Below are positions 26,092 through 34,980 of a stretch of 64,000 bases of DNA, in pieces. The stretch spans positions 1 to 64,000 of the forward strand of contig URCI01000004.1 of the NCBI GenBank assembly GCA_900546345.1, read 5' to 3'. The stretch is from an uncultured Prevotella sp. (GTDB taxonomy: Bacteria > Bacteroidota > Bacteroidia > Bacteroidales > Bacteroidaceae). Under the pieces are notes generated by a model. It was not told where the DNA came from and ran no database searches. It saw only the letters and a list, made by a program, of their open reading frames with translations. The position numbers and the translations under genes are program-made. Numbering within the stretch: position 1 is the stretch's first letter; each line of letters begins with the position of its first letter.

Positions 26092-27063
26092 ATGGCATAC
26101 ACTAAAGACATCGAGCCCACAATACAGCCGGGCAGCCTCAAGGCTCAAGTAGAGAACAGCCGAAAGGGCAATGAGCCAAAAGAAGATAAATATGAGCAGG
26201 CACTGCACAAATACAACTGCGACGTCGACGAGGAGGAGGTGAAAGCCGCCGTCGAAAAGATCATCGCAGAGAAGGTGCCGGAAAACGACAACGAGGAGGT
26301 CAAGAAATTCCTTCTCGGCAGCGTGGAGCTCACCAGTCTACACACCACTGACACCGACGAAAGTATTCTCGCCATGACAGAAAAGGTCAATAAGTTCGAC
26401 GAAACCTATCCCGACCTGCCTCATGTGGCCACGATCTGCGTCTATCCCAATTTCGCGCATATCGTCAGTCAGAGCCTCGAAGTCGACGGCGTCGAGGTAG
26501 CGGTCGTGTCAGGCTCTTTCCCATCCTCTCAGACGTTTATCGAGGTCAAGGTGGCCGAAACTGCTTTGGCCATCAAAGACGGCGCTACCAACGTGGACAT
26601 CGTCATGCCTGTAGGCAAGTTTCTCAGCGGCGACTACGAGGGACTGGCCGACGACATCGACGAACTGAAGCAGACATGCGGCGAGGTGCCCATGAAGGTG
26701 ATCCTCGAAACCTGCGACCTGGGCAGCCTCAGCAACGTCAAGAAAGCCGCACTGCTGGCTATGTATTCCGGTGCTGACTACATCAAAACATCCACGGGAA
26801 AAGAAAAGCAGGGCGCAACGCCGGAAGGCGTCTACGTCATGGCACAGGCCATTAAGGAATACTACGAAGAGACAGGACGCATCGTCGGACTGAAGCCCGC
26901 CGGTGGCATCAACACGGTCAAGGACGCTGTGACCTACTACACCATCGTGAAAGAGGTGCTCGGCGAGCAGTGGCTCACCAACGAGCTATTCCGTCTGGGC
27001 ACAAGTCGGCTGACCAACCTGCTGCTCAGCGACGTGCTCGGCAAAGAGACTAAATGGTACTAA
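26092..27063 (+). CDS. deoC: Deoxyribose-phosphate aldolase
   Basis: DeoC splits deoxyribose-5-phosphate to acetaldehyde and glyceraldehyde-3-phosphate in nucleoside catabolism. The 323-residue protein is longer than the 220-260 usual for the family because of about 75 extra N-terminal residues, rich in Glu and Lys. Core motifs are ICVYPNF, the Schiff-base Lys232 in DYIKTSTGK, and LKPAGGI with the second active-site lysine. It ends the group dtd-mazG-deoC, followed by a terminator. Confidence 0.94.
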   Translation: MAYTKDIEPTIQPGSLKAQVENSRKGNEPKEDKYEQALHKYNCDVDEEEVKAAVEKIIAEKVPENDNEEVKKFLLGSVELTSLHTTDTDESILAMTEKVNKFDETYPDLPHVATICVYPNFAHIVSQSLEVDGVEVAVVSGSFPSSQTFIEVKVAETALAIKDGATNVDIVMPVGKFLSGDYEGLADDIDELKQTCGEVPMKVILETCDLGSLSNVKKAALLAMYSGADYIKTSTGKEKQGATPEGVYVMAQAIKEYYEETGRIVGLKPAGGINTVKDAVTYYTIVKEVLGEQWLTNELFRLGTSRLTNLLLSDVLGKETKWY

Positions 27064-27112
27064 CCCCTGCCCCAGGCCGCTTCTTCACTGAGAGGCAAGG
27101 GACATCAACGAC

Positions 27113-27143
27113 CAGGGGGCAGCCTCAATAAGGCTGCCCCCTG
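27113..27143. terminator. Hairpin between convergent deoC and the prenyl synthase
   Basis: Perfect 13-bp GC-rich arms, CAGGGGGCAGCCT (27113-27125) and AGGCTGCCCCCTG (27131-27143), with loop CAATA. T tracts on both sides are weak. It probably serves both genes. Confidence 0.75.
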
Positions 27144-27188
27144 ATCGTTTCCATGAGGCGGAAGGTCCGTCCTCGTGTGTTGTGCCAC

Positions 27189-28166
27189 TTATATATTCCG
27201 CTCGATCACATAGTCGAGATAAGCTCTCAGGCTCTTGCGCACGTTCTCATCCTGCACCTCATGCTCAAGGAAGAACACGCTCTCGGCGTGGAGATCCCAC
27301 ATCTTTTGGTCGGCATATTCGATGCCGCCATTCTCTTTCGTGAACTTCACGAGCTCGGCAATCTCTTCCTTCGTGACGGTGCGGGCCTTCACCTTCTTGG
27401 CCAAAGCGAGCATCTCTGGGCTTCCGGTCGAACGGAGCGCATAGATGACGGGCAGCGTGAGCTTGCCTTCTGCCATATCGTTGCCTGTGGGTTTGCCGAC
27501 ATTGGCTTGATCGTAATAATCAAAGATATCATCACGGATCTGGAAGATGACACCGAGGTTCTGACCAAACTTCTTCGCCTCCTGGATTTCTTCCTCCGGG
27601 GCACCTGCCGACAAGGCTCCAATGGCCGCGCAGGCTTCGAAGAGTGCAGCCGTCTTCTGCTTGATCACCTGATAATATACTTCTTCTGAAATATCACTAT
27701 TCTGGATATTCGACAACTGCAGGATTTCACCGTTTGACAGCGTACGTCCCAATTCGGCCAAATGGCGTACGATGATCTCGGAATGGGTATAGCTGACGTG
27801 GAGCAGAGCCGTGGAGAGGATATAGTCGCCCACGAGCACGGCCACTTTGTTGTCGAACATCGCATTGACGCTCTTCTGCCCACGACGCTCTCCACTCTCG
27901 TCCACAACGTCATCGTGTACGAGTGAGGCCGTGTGCAGCAGTTCCAGTCCCACTGCGGCATGCTGCGTGACATCGGTGATCTCACCGAAGTTCTTGGCCA
28001 TGAGAAGTATCAGAATAGGACGCATACGCTTTCCGGCACGGTTGCGGATGTGCTCCAGTGCCTGCGACAAAAGCCCGTCGGTATGCGACAATGACTGGTT
28101 GAACAGATCGATGAAATCGCACAATTCTGAGCTGATCGGTTGTTTGATGATCGACAAATAATCCAT
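27189..28166 (-). CDS. Long-chain polyprenyl diphosphate synthase
   Basis: This 325-residue trans-prenyltransferase extends allylic diphosphates with IPP to make the quinone side chain (octaprenyl or similar). It shows the first aspartate-rich motif LVHDDVVDES near residue 85, GKRMRPILILL upstream of it, and the second motif FQIRDDIFDYY near 210. Chain length cannot be read safely by eye. It is divergent from polA. Confidence 0.92.
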   Translation of the reverse strand: MDYLSIIKQPISSELCDFIDLFNQSLSHTDGLLSQALEHIRNRAGKRMRPILILLMAKNFGEITDVTQHAAVGLELLHTASLVHDDVVDESGERRGQKSVNAMFDNKVAVLVGDYILSTALLHVSYTHSEIIVRHLAELGRTLSNGEILQLSNIQNSDISEEVYYQVIKQKTAALFEACAAIGALSAGAPEEEIQEAKKFGQNLGVIFQIRDDIFDYYDQANVGKPTGNDMAEGKLTLPVIYALRSTGSPEMLALAKKVKARTVTKEEIAELVKFTKENGGIEYADQKMWDLHAESVFFLEHEVQDENVRKSLRAYLDYVIERNI

Positions 28167-28185
28167 GCTATAGTAATCTTTGATA

Positions 28186-28193
28186 CAAAATTA
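28186..28193 (-). promoter_or_regulatory. -7 element of the prenyl synthase gene
   Basis: Read on the minus strand the box is TAATTTTG, matching TAnnTTTG, 20 bp before the start codon. No -33 TTTG stands at the right distance. Confidence 0.5.
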
Positions 28194-28256
28194 GTTATTT
28201 TAATTGGATAATGTGGCAATAATTTCGTAATTTTACAAATAAAAACAAAATATCAA

Positions 28257-31019
28257 ATGAACAAGCTCTTCTTACTCGACGCTTACGCCATCATTTTCCG
28301 GGCGTACTATGCCTTTATCAACCGACCGACCATCAATTCCAAAGGGTTGAACACCTCTGCCATCTTGGGATTCTGCAACACGCTCAGGGAGATCATCGAC
28401 AAAGAGCATCCTACTCACCTCGGCGTGGCCTTCGACCACGGAAAGACGTTCCGCCACGAGGCCTATCCGCCTTACAAAGCGCAGCGCGAGGAGACGCCGG
28501 AAGACATCAAGCTCAGTGTACCTTATATCAAAGAGATCCTTCACGCAATGAACATCCCGGTCCTGCAGGCCGACGGCTTTGAGGCGGATGATGTCATCGG
28601 CACCCTCGCCACACAAGCGGGCAAGGCTGGCGTGGAGACCTATATGCTCACACCCGACAAAGACTATGGCCAGCTCATTGCGCCCAACGTCTATATGTTC
28701 AAGCCCCGGCATGGCGGTGGCTATGACAAAATCGGAGAGGAAGAGATCAAAGACAAATATGGCATCAACTCGGCCCACCAGGTCATTGACCTCCTGGCGC
28801 TGATGGGCGACTCGGCCGACAACTATCCCGGCTGCCCAGGCGTGGGAGAGAAGACTGCCGCCAAACTGATCAATGAGTTCGGATCGTGCGAGGAGCTCTT
28901 GGCACACACCGACCGACTCAAAGGCAAGATGCGGGAGAAAGTCGAAAAAGCCAGGGACGACATTAAGATGTCGAAGTTCTTGGCTACCATCCGCACCGAC
29001 GTGCCCATCGATCTCAATCTCGATGAACTAAAGATGACAGAGCCCGATGAGAAAAAACTCAGTGAGCTCTTCACGCAACTCGAGTTCAGACGCCTCGCAG
29101 AGAAATTTCTTCATAAGGGAGCAACAACTCAAAAAAAAGAGCCAAAACAGCCTTCTCTTTTTGACGAAATCCCGACCAAAGGGCAAGACGTTGCTGAAAA
29201 TTCGATTCTCGCAAGCCTTAAAACCATCGATCACAAATATCAACTCGTTGATAATAAGGATGATGCATCTAGACTTTATGACTTTTTGATGACAAAAGAA
29301 ATTCTCAGTCTAGACACAGAGACCACTTCCACCAACCCAATCGACGCCGAATTGGTCGGTCTGAGCTTTGCCGTAGAGGAAAACAAGGCCTATTATGTCG
29401 CAATACCTGCCAATCGTGAAGAAGCCTTGCAATATGTTAACATATTCAAACCTCTCTATGAGAACACGGAAACACTCAAGGTCGGGCAGAATATCAAGTA
29501 CGACTATGAAGTGCTCCGAAACTATGGCGTGGACATACAGGGACCGATGTTCGACACCATGCTCGCCCATTATGTGCTTCAGCCCGAACTGCATCACAAC
29601 ATGGATTTCATGGCCGAGACTCTCCTACACTACCGTACCGTGCACATCGAAGAACTCATCGGCCCCAAAGGAAAACATCAGAAAAACATGCGCGACTTGG
29701 ATCCTAAAGATGTCTATGAATATGCGGCCGAGGATGCCGACGTCACGCTCAAACTGAAAAACGTCCTTGAGACCATGCTCAAAGAGAAAGGCATGGAGCG
29801 GCTGTTCTGGGACATCGAGATGCCACTTGTGAAAGTTCTGGCCGACATGGAACTCAACGGCGTGTGTCTCGACACCGACTCGCTCAAGGAGACCGAGCGC
29901 ATCTTCAAAGAGCGCATGGCACGCTATGAGCAGCACGCCTACGAACTAGCAGGCGAAACCTTCAATATCAGCAGTCCCAAACAGGTGGGTGACATCCTCT
30001 TCGGCAAGATGCAACTCCTCGACAAACCTAAGAAGACACGCACCGGACAGTATGTCACCTCCGAGGAAGTGCTCTTACAGTTGCGCGACAAGGCACCGAT
30101 CGTCGATGATATCCTCAACTATCGTGGGCTGAAAAAACTTCTCGGCACCTATGTCGAGGCGCTCCCCCAACTGATCAACAAGCGCACCGGACACATCCAT
30201 ACATCTTTCAATCAGGCAGTTACCGCGACGGGGCGACTCTCGTCGTCCGACCCCAACCTGCAAAACATCCCCGTACGCGACGACGACGGCAAGGAGATCC
30301 GCAAGTGCTTTGTGCCTGAGCCGGGCTGTCTCTTCTTCTCCGCTGACTACAGCCAAATAGAGCTGCGCATCATGGCTCACCTTAGTGGTGACGAGAACAT
30401 GATCGAGGCGTTCCGCGAGGGACTGGACATTCACCGCGCCACTGCCGCCAAGATATGGAAAGAACCCCTCGATGAGGTCACCGATGCTCAGCGCAAAAAG
30501 GCAAAGCAAGCCAACTTCGGCATCATCTATGGTATTACTGCCTTTGGCCTCGCACAGCGCATGGGCATTCCCAACGGTGAGGCCCGACAACTCATTCAGG
30601 ACTATTTCGCCACCTTCCCCAAGGTCCATGCATTTATGGAAAGTGCCATCGCGACAGCACGCGAGAAGAAATACGCCGAGACGATGTTTGGCCGACGACG
30701 CTATCTGCCTGACATCGACTCCAAAAACGGCACCGTGCGTGGGTTCGCGGAGCGCAATGCCATCAATGCGCCCATTCAGGGATCGGAAGCCGACATCATC
30801 AAGATCGCCATGATACGCATTTGGCGACGCTTCAAAGAGGAAGGCATACGCTCCAAAATGATCCTCCAAGTGCACGACGAACTCAACTTCAGCGTCTATC
30901 CCGAAGAGAAAGACAAAGTCGAGAACATCGTCCTCACGGAGATGCAAAACGCTTGCAAGCTCAGCGTCCCACTGATTGCTGACGCCGGTTGGGGAAAGAA
31001 CTGGCTGGAAGCGCACTAA
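28257..31019 (+). CDS. polA: DNA polymerase I
   Basis: The 920-residue protein has all three domains: 5'-3' exonuclease (1-290, LFLLDAYAIIFRAYYAF, DGFEADDVIGTLA, GDSADNYPGCPGVGEKTA), 3'-5' exonuclease (about 330-520, with the metal-binding LSLDTETTST, so proofreading is probably active), and the polymerase (about 560-920, with DPNLQNIPVR, FFSADYSQIELR, RKKAKQANFGIIYG and LQVHDEL). It works in Okazaki-fragment processing and repair. A near-perfect 58-bp palindrome lies 20 bp after the stop. Confidence 0.98.
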   Translation: MNKLFLLDAYAIIFRAYYAFINRPTINSKGLNTSAILGFCNTLREIIDKEHPTHLGVAFDHGKTFRHEAYPPYKAQREETPEDIKLSVPYIKEILHAMNIPVLQADGFEADDVIGTLATQAGKAGVETYMLTPDKDYGQLIAPNVYMFKPRHGGGYDKIGEEEIKDKYGINSAHQVIDLLALMGDSADNYPGCPGVGEKTAAKLINEFGSCEELLAHTDRLKGKMREKVEKARDDIKMSKFLATIRTDVPIDLNLDELKMTEPDEKKLSELFTQLEFRRLAEKFLHKGATTQKKEPKQPSLFDEIPTKGQDVAENSILASLKTIDHKYQLVDNKDDASRLYDFLMTKEILSLDTETTSTNPIDAELVGLSFAVEENKAYYVAIPANREEALQYVNIFKPLYENTETLKVGQNIKYDYEVLRNYGVDIQGPMFDTMLAHYVLQPELHHNMDFMAETLLHYRTVHIEELIGPKGKHQKNMRDLDPKDVYEYAAEDADVTLKLKNVLETMLKEKGMERLFWDIEMPLVKVLADMELNGVCLDTDSLKETERIFKERMARYEQHAYELAGETFNISSPKQVGDILFGKMQLLDKPKKTRTGQYVTSEEVLLQLRDKAPIVDDILNYRGLKKLLGTYVEALPQLINKRTGHIHTSFNQAVTATGRLSSSDPNLQNIPVRDDDGKEIRKCFVPEPGCLFFSADYSQIELRIMAHLSGDENMIEAFREGLDIHRATAAKIWKEPLDEVTDAQRKKAKQANFGIIYGITAFGLAQRMGIPNGEARQLIQDYFATFPKVHAFMESAIATAREKKYAETMFGRRRYLPDIDSKNGTVRGFAERNAINAPIQGSEADIIKIAMIRIWRRFKEEGIRSKMILQVHDELNFSVYPEEKDKVENIVLTEMQNACKLSVPLIADAGWGKNWLEAH

Positions 31020-31038
31020 AGTAAAGAAGCAAGACAAT

Positions 31039-31096
31039 TCCAAATTTCTTATAAGATTTTGGGAATCGATTCCAAAAATCTTATAAGATATTTGGA
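31039..31096. repeat. 58-bp near-perfect palindrome between polA and ychF
   Basis: Bases 31039-31096 read almost the same on both strands, with only a few mismatches. The palindrome is built from three smaller ones: CTTATAAG, GGAATCGATTCC at the centre, and CTTATAAG again. A modest T-rich stretch follows, so it may serve as the polA terminator, but the arms are much longer than needed. Confidence 0.85.
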
Positions 31097-31110
31097 TTTT
31101 AACAGTTACC

Positions 31111-31142
31111 TTTGCCCACCTCAGATATTTTTCTTACTTTTG
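31111..31142 (+). promoter_or_regulatory. Promoter of ychF, with a second -7-like box overlapping the -33
   Basis: TTTG at 31111-31114, a 20-bp spacer and TACTTTTG at 31135-31142 form a full promoter. The -33 TTTG is itself the end of a second -7-like box, TACCTTTG at 31107-31114, so two overlapping start sites are possible. Confidence 0.75.
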
Positions 31143-31176
31143 CAAACAGAAAAGATATAAACGTTTATATAAAGAC

Positions 31177-32280
31177 ATGTCATTAAAATGTGGTATTGTA
31201 GGCTTACCAAACGTGGGAAAGTCTACTTTGTTTAATTGCCTGTCCAGTGCTAAGGCTCAGGCCGCTAACTTCCCTTTCTGTACGATTGAACCCAATCTGG
31301 GCGTCATTACTGTGCCCGACGATCGGCTAACAAAGCTTGCCGAAATTGTGCACCCAGGACGCATCGTGCCCGCTACCTGCGAGATCGTGGACATCGCCGG
31401 ACTGGTAAAAGGTGCTTCCAAAGGTGAAGGACTCGGCAATAAGTTCCTCGGAAACATCCGCGAGTGCGATGCCATCATTCATGTCATCCGCTGTTTCGAC
31501 GACGACAACGTGGTGCGCGAGGGCGGCGCTCCCGTAGATCCTATCGCCGACAAGGAGACCATTGATACCGAGCTGCAGCTCAAAGACTTGGAGACGATCG
31601 AAGGACAAATGGCCAAGCAGGAGAAGATCGCTGCTACCGGCAACAAAGACGCCAAGGTCTTAGTGTCTGTCCTCAAGGCTTATAAAGAGGTACTCGACCG
31701 TGGCGAGAACGCCCGTTCGGTGACTTTCGACACCAAGGAAGAGCAGCAGGCCGCTCACGACCTCTTCCTGCTCACCACCAAACCGGTGCTCTATGTCTGC
31801 AATGTCGATGAGCAGAGTGCCAAAACGGGCAACGACTACTCCAAGAAAATAGAGGAGATCGCTGCCAAAGAAGGAGCTGAAGCCATGGTCATCGCTGCCA
31901 AGACTGAGGAAGACATCGCCTCCCTCGATACCTATGAAGATAAGAAGCTCTTCCTCGACGAACTCGGATTGGAGGAGAGCGGCGTCAACCGACTCATCAA
32001 AAAGGCCTACCACCTGCTCAACCTGCAAACGTTCATCACCGCCGGCGAAATGGAGGTAAAGGCCTGGACCTTCCATAAAGGCTGGAAAGCACCACAGTGC
32101 GCTGGCGTCATCCACACCGACTTCGAGAAGGGATTCATCCGCGCTGAGGTCATCAAGTACGAGGATTATATCAAGTACGGCTCTGAGGCCGCTGTGCGCG
32201 AAGCCGGTAAGCTCGGCATCGAGGGCAAGGACTATGAGGTGCAGGACGGCGACATCATGCACTTCCGCTTCAATGTGTAA
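31177..32280 (+). CDS. ychF: Redox-regulated ATPase YchF (OLA1 family)
   Basis: A ribosome-associated P-loop protein of the Obg group that prefers ATP. The 367-residue sequence has G1 GLPNVGKST at residues 9-17, the G3 region VDIAGLVKGAS, NVDEQSAKT in place of the GTPase NKxD motif, and a C-terminal TGS domain (LLNLQTFITAGEMEVKAWTF, ending GDIMHFRFNV). Length is standard. lgt follows after 55 bp without a terminator. Confidence 0.96.
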   Translation: MSLKCGIVGLPNVGKSTLFNCLSSAKAQAANFPFCTIEPNLGVITVPDDRLTKLAEIVHPGRIVPATCEIVDIAGLVKGASKGEGLGNKFLGNIRECDAIIHVIRCFDDDNVVREGGAPVDPIADKETIDTELQLKDLETIEGQMAKQEKIAATGNKDAKVLVSVLKAYKEVLDRGENARSVTFDTKEEQQAAHDLFLLTTKPVLYVCNVDEQSAKTGNDYSKKIEEIAAKEGAEAMVIAAKTEEDIASLDTYEDKKLFLDELGLEESGVNRLIKKAYHLLNLQTFITAGEMEVKAWTFHKGWKAPQCAGVIHTDFEKGFIRAEVIKYEDYIKYGSEAAVREAGKLGIEGKDYEVQDGDIMHFRFNV

Positions 32281-32335
32281 ACCGTCGGAGCCCTACTCCA
32301 TTATCCACTATATTCTTAGCTAAAAGGCACATATC

Positions 32336-33184
32336 ATGTCAACATTGCTTTCATACATCGTTTGGAATCCCGACCAAGTGATGTTCCACGTGGGACATTT
32401 CAGTATCCGCTGGTATTCCATGTGCTGGCTCATGGGCTTGCTGCTGGGCTATCTGCTCATGCAGCGACTCTATAAGCAACAGCATATCCCCGACGAGAAG
32501 TTCGAGCCACTGTTTATCTACATCTTTGTATCAGTGCTTGTGGGTGCACGACTGGGCCACTGCCTGTTCTATCAACCCGATTATTTCCTCTCGTCCTGGG
32601 ACCACTTTGTAGAGATGCTCCTCCCCATGCATCACATGCCCGACGGCTCCTGGAAATTCACCGGCTATGAAGGCTTGGCCTCACATGGCGGCGTGATCGG
32701 TATGATCATCGCCATCTTTGTCTACAGCCACCGCAACAAGCTCTCACCTTGGGTGGTTTTTGACAACATGGGCATCTGTTCCTGTATCACAGCCACCTTC
32801 ATCCGCTTGGGCAATCTGATGAACAGTGAGATCATCGGCAAGGTGACCGATGTGCCTTGGGCTTTCATCTTCGAGCGTGTAGATCAGTATCCACGTCATC
32901 CCGGACAACTCTACGAAGCCCTGTCCTATGCTTGTTTCTTCGTGATCATCTATCTCGTCTATCGCAAGCATCGCGACATGGTGGGCAGCGGACTCTACCT
33001 CGGACTGTGCCTCACGCTGGTGTTTGCAGCCCGCTTCCTCATCGAGTATACCAAAGATATCCAGGAAGCTTTCGAGGCCAACATGCCGCTGGATATGGGA
33101 CAGTTGCTGTCGATTCCGTTTATCATCATCGGTGTTTTGTGCATCCTGCACGCAAAGAAAGTGGTCTCGCAAAAGAAAGCATAA
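32336..33184 (+). CDS. lgt: Prolipoprotein diacylglyceryl transferase
   Basis: Lgt adds diacylglycerol to the lipobox cysteine of prelipoproteins in the inner membrane. The 282-residue protein has about seven hydrophobic helices. Signature pieces are LASHGGVIGM (essential His-Gly-Gly), IRLGNLMNSEIIG, and RHPGQLYEA. Predicted clients in this window include the lipoproteins starting at 34981 and 63680. It is probably co-transcribed with ychF. Confidence 0.96.
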   Translation: MSTLLSYIVWNPDQVMFHVGHFSIRWYSMCWLMGLLLGYLLMQRLYKQQHIPDEKFEPLFIYIFVSVLVGARLGHCLFYQPDYFLSSWDHFVEMLLPMHHMPDGSWKFTGYEGLASHGGVIGMIIAIFVYSHRNKLSPWVVFDNMGICSCITATFIRLGNLMNSEIIGKVTDVPWAFIFERVDQYPRHPGQLYEALSYACFFVIIYLVYRKHRDMVGSGLYLGLCLTLVFAARFLIEYTKDIQEAFEANMPLDMGQLLSIPFIIIGVLCILHAKKVVSQKKA

Positions 33185-33210
33185 ACTGCGGCAGACTGCT
33201 TCCTGCACTA

Positions 33211-33257
33211 CACCTCCAGCAAAGGCTGACAACACAAGCCTTCGCTGGAGGTGTTTC
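33211..33257 (+). terminator. Terminator after lgt
   Basis: A 17-bp stem with one mismatch (33211-33227 with 33237-33253) and a short T run. Confidence 0.65.
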
Positions 33258-33338
33258 TGTGATGCCCACATGCCACGACAAAAGTCTACTTCACATATAA
33301 AAAAAGCTAAATTAGTAGAGGTTGTCAAAGTTTTAAAC

Positions 33339-33346
33339 TAATTTTG
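33339..33346 (+). promoter_or_regulatory. -7 element of the GH3-family gene
   Basis: TAATTTTG matches TAnnTTTG, 28 bp before the ATG; no convincing -33 at the right distance. Confidence 0.55.
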
Positions 33347-33374
33347 CACCTTAGATTGATATATTGCGCAAATT

Positions 33375-34895
33375 ATGAGTTTGACAAAGTTTGCAAGCAA
33401 GTTGTTCAAGCCACGGCAATACGAGCTAGAGAAGCACTACACTCAGCCCGAGGCACTTCAACGCCGCGCCCTGCACTACCTGCTTGAAAAAGGAAAATAT
33501 ACCGAATATGGGCGCAACCACATGCTGGCTAGCACGCACTGTTACGACGACTTCGCCAACAATGTGCCCATCAACACATACGAAGAACTGAAAAGCGACA
33601 TCGATCGTATGCGTCACGGCGAGGCCAATGTCTTATGGCCTGGCGTGGTGAAATGGTATGCCAAATCCTCCGGAACCACCAACGACAAGTCGAAGTTCAT
33701 CCCGGTTTCTTCCGACGGACTGCACAACATCCACTACAAGGGGGGTGCAGACGTGGTCACTGTCTACCTCCGCAACAACCCCGGCAGCCGACTCTTTGAC
33801 GGCAAGTCGCTCATTCTCGGAGGCAGTCACTCACCCAACTATAATGTAGAAGGATCGCTCGTGGGCGATCTCAGTGCCATCCTCATTGAGAACATCAACC
33901 CGATTGTCAACCTCTTCCGGGTGCCCAAGAAGCAAACCGCTTTGCTTTCCGACTTTGAAGTCAAGCGCGATCGCATCGCCCACGAATGTCTCAAAAGCAA
34001 TGTGACCAATATTTCCGGTGTGCCATCATGGATGCTCAGCGTGCTCGTGCGCGTGCTGGAGATCTCCGGAAAAGAGCATATTGAGGATGTGTGGCCCAAC
34101 CTGGAGGTGTTCTTCCATGGCGGTATTGCCTTCACGCCCTATCGCAAACAGTACGAGCAAATCATCACCTCACCGAAGATGCACTATATGGAGACCTACA
34201 ATGCCTCTGAGGGCTTCTTTGGATTGCAGGATGATCCGACCGACAAGAGCATGCTTCTGATGCTCGACTACGGCGTCTTCTATGAGTTCATACCTTTGGA
34301 AGACGTGGGAAAAGACAATCCCAATATCGTACCACTGGAAGGCGTGGAGATTGGCCGCAACTATGCCATCGTCATCACCACGTCGTGCGGTCTGTGGCGC
34401 TACATGATAGGTGACACCATCAGCTTCACCTCTAAGCATCCTTATAAGTTTGTCATTACAGGTCGCACGAAGTACTTCATCAATGCCTTCGGCGAGGAAC
34501 TGATCATGGACAACGCTGAAAAAGGACTGGCCTACGCCTGCGAGAAAACCGGTGCACAAGTGAAGGAATACACTGCCGCACCTGTCTATATGGACGAAAA
34601 CGCCAAGTGCCGACATCAGTGGCTCATTGAGTTCTCCGTAGAGCCCGACAGTCTTGAACGCTTCTCAGACCTCCTTGACAAGAAACTTCAAGAGATCAAC
34701 TCCGATTACGAGGCCAAACGCTCACACAATGTCACGTTGCAGCATCTCGAAGTCGTCAAAGCACGACCCAATCTGTTCAATGACTGGCTTAAGTCTAAAG
34801 GCAAGCTCGGAGGACAACACAAGGTGCCACGACTGAGCAACTCCAGAAAAAACATGGACGAGCTTTTGGAGATGAACAGTAAAGAAAACGAATAG
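33375..34895 (+). CDS. GH3 auxin-responsive promoter family protein (acyl-adenylate ligase-like)
   Basis: A 506-residue member of the GH3 family, which in plants joins amino acids to hormone carboxylates through an acyl-adenylate. The P-loop-like KSSGTTNDKSKFIPVS lies near residue 100, YNASEGFFG near 278 and a GRTKYFINAFGEEL segment near 365, all typical of adenylate-forming enzymes. The bacterial substrate is unknown. The family is common in Bacteroidetes and often stands alone among envelope genes. It has its own promoter, and the next gene follows after 85 bp. Confidence 0.85.
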   Translation: MSLTKFASKLFKPRQYELEKHYTQPEALQRRALHYLLEKGKYTEYGRNHMLASTHCYDDFANNVPINTYEELKSDIDRMRHGEANVLWPGVVKWYAKSSGTTNDKSKFIPVSSDGLHNIHYKGGADVVTVYLRNNPGSRLFDGKSLILGGSHSPNYNVEGSLVGDLSAILIENINPIVNLFRVPKKQTALLSDFEVKRDRIAHECLKSNVTNISGVPSWMLSVLVRVLEISGKEHIEDVWPNLEVFFHGGIAFTPYRKQYEQIITSPKMHYMETYNASEGFFGLQDDPTDKSMLLMLDYGVFYEFIPLEDVGKDNPNIVPLEGVEIGRNYAIVITTSCGLWRYMIGDTISFTSKHPYKFVITGRTKYFINAFGEELIMDNAEKGLAYACEKTGAQVKEYTAAPVYMDENAKCRHQWLIEFSVEPDSLERFSDLLDKKLQEINSDYEAKRSHNVTLQHLEVVKARPNLFNDWLKSKGKLGGQHKVPRLSNSRKNMDELLEMNSKENE

Positions 34896-34980
34896 CTCTC
34901 TTTCACTCCTCTGTCCTTGCAGTTTGTCCACGCAGACGGCAAGGACACAACATAGAAGAGAGCATAAACGCGTAAAGACC

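Noticed and set aside
32382..32397. Third parS-like site, TGTTCCACGTGGGACA
   Set aside because: It has three differences from the parS consensus and lies in the coding sequence of lgt, where HVGH codons explain it.
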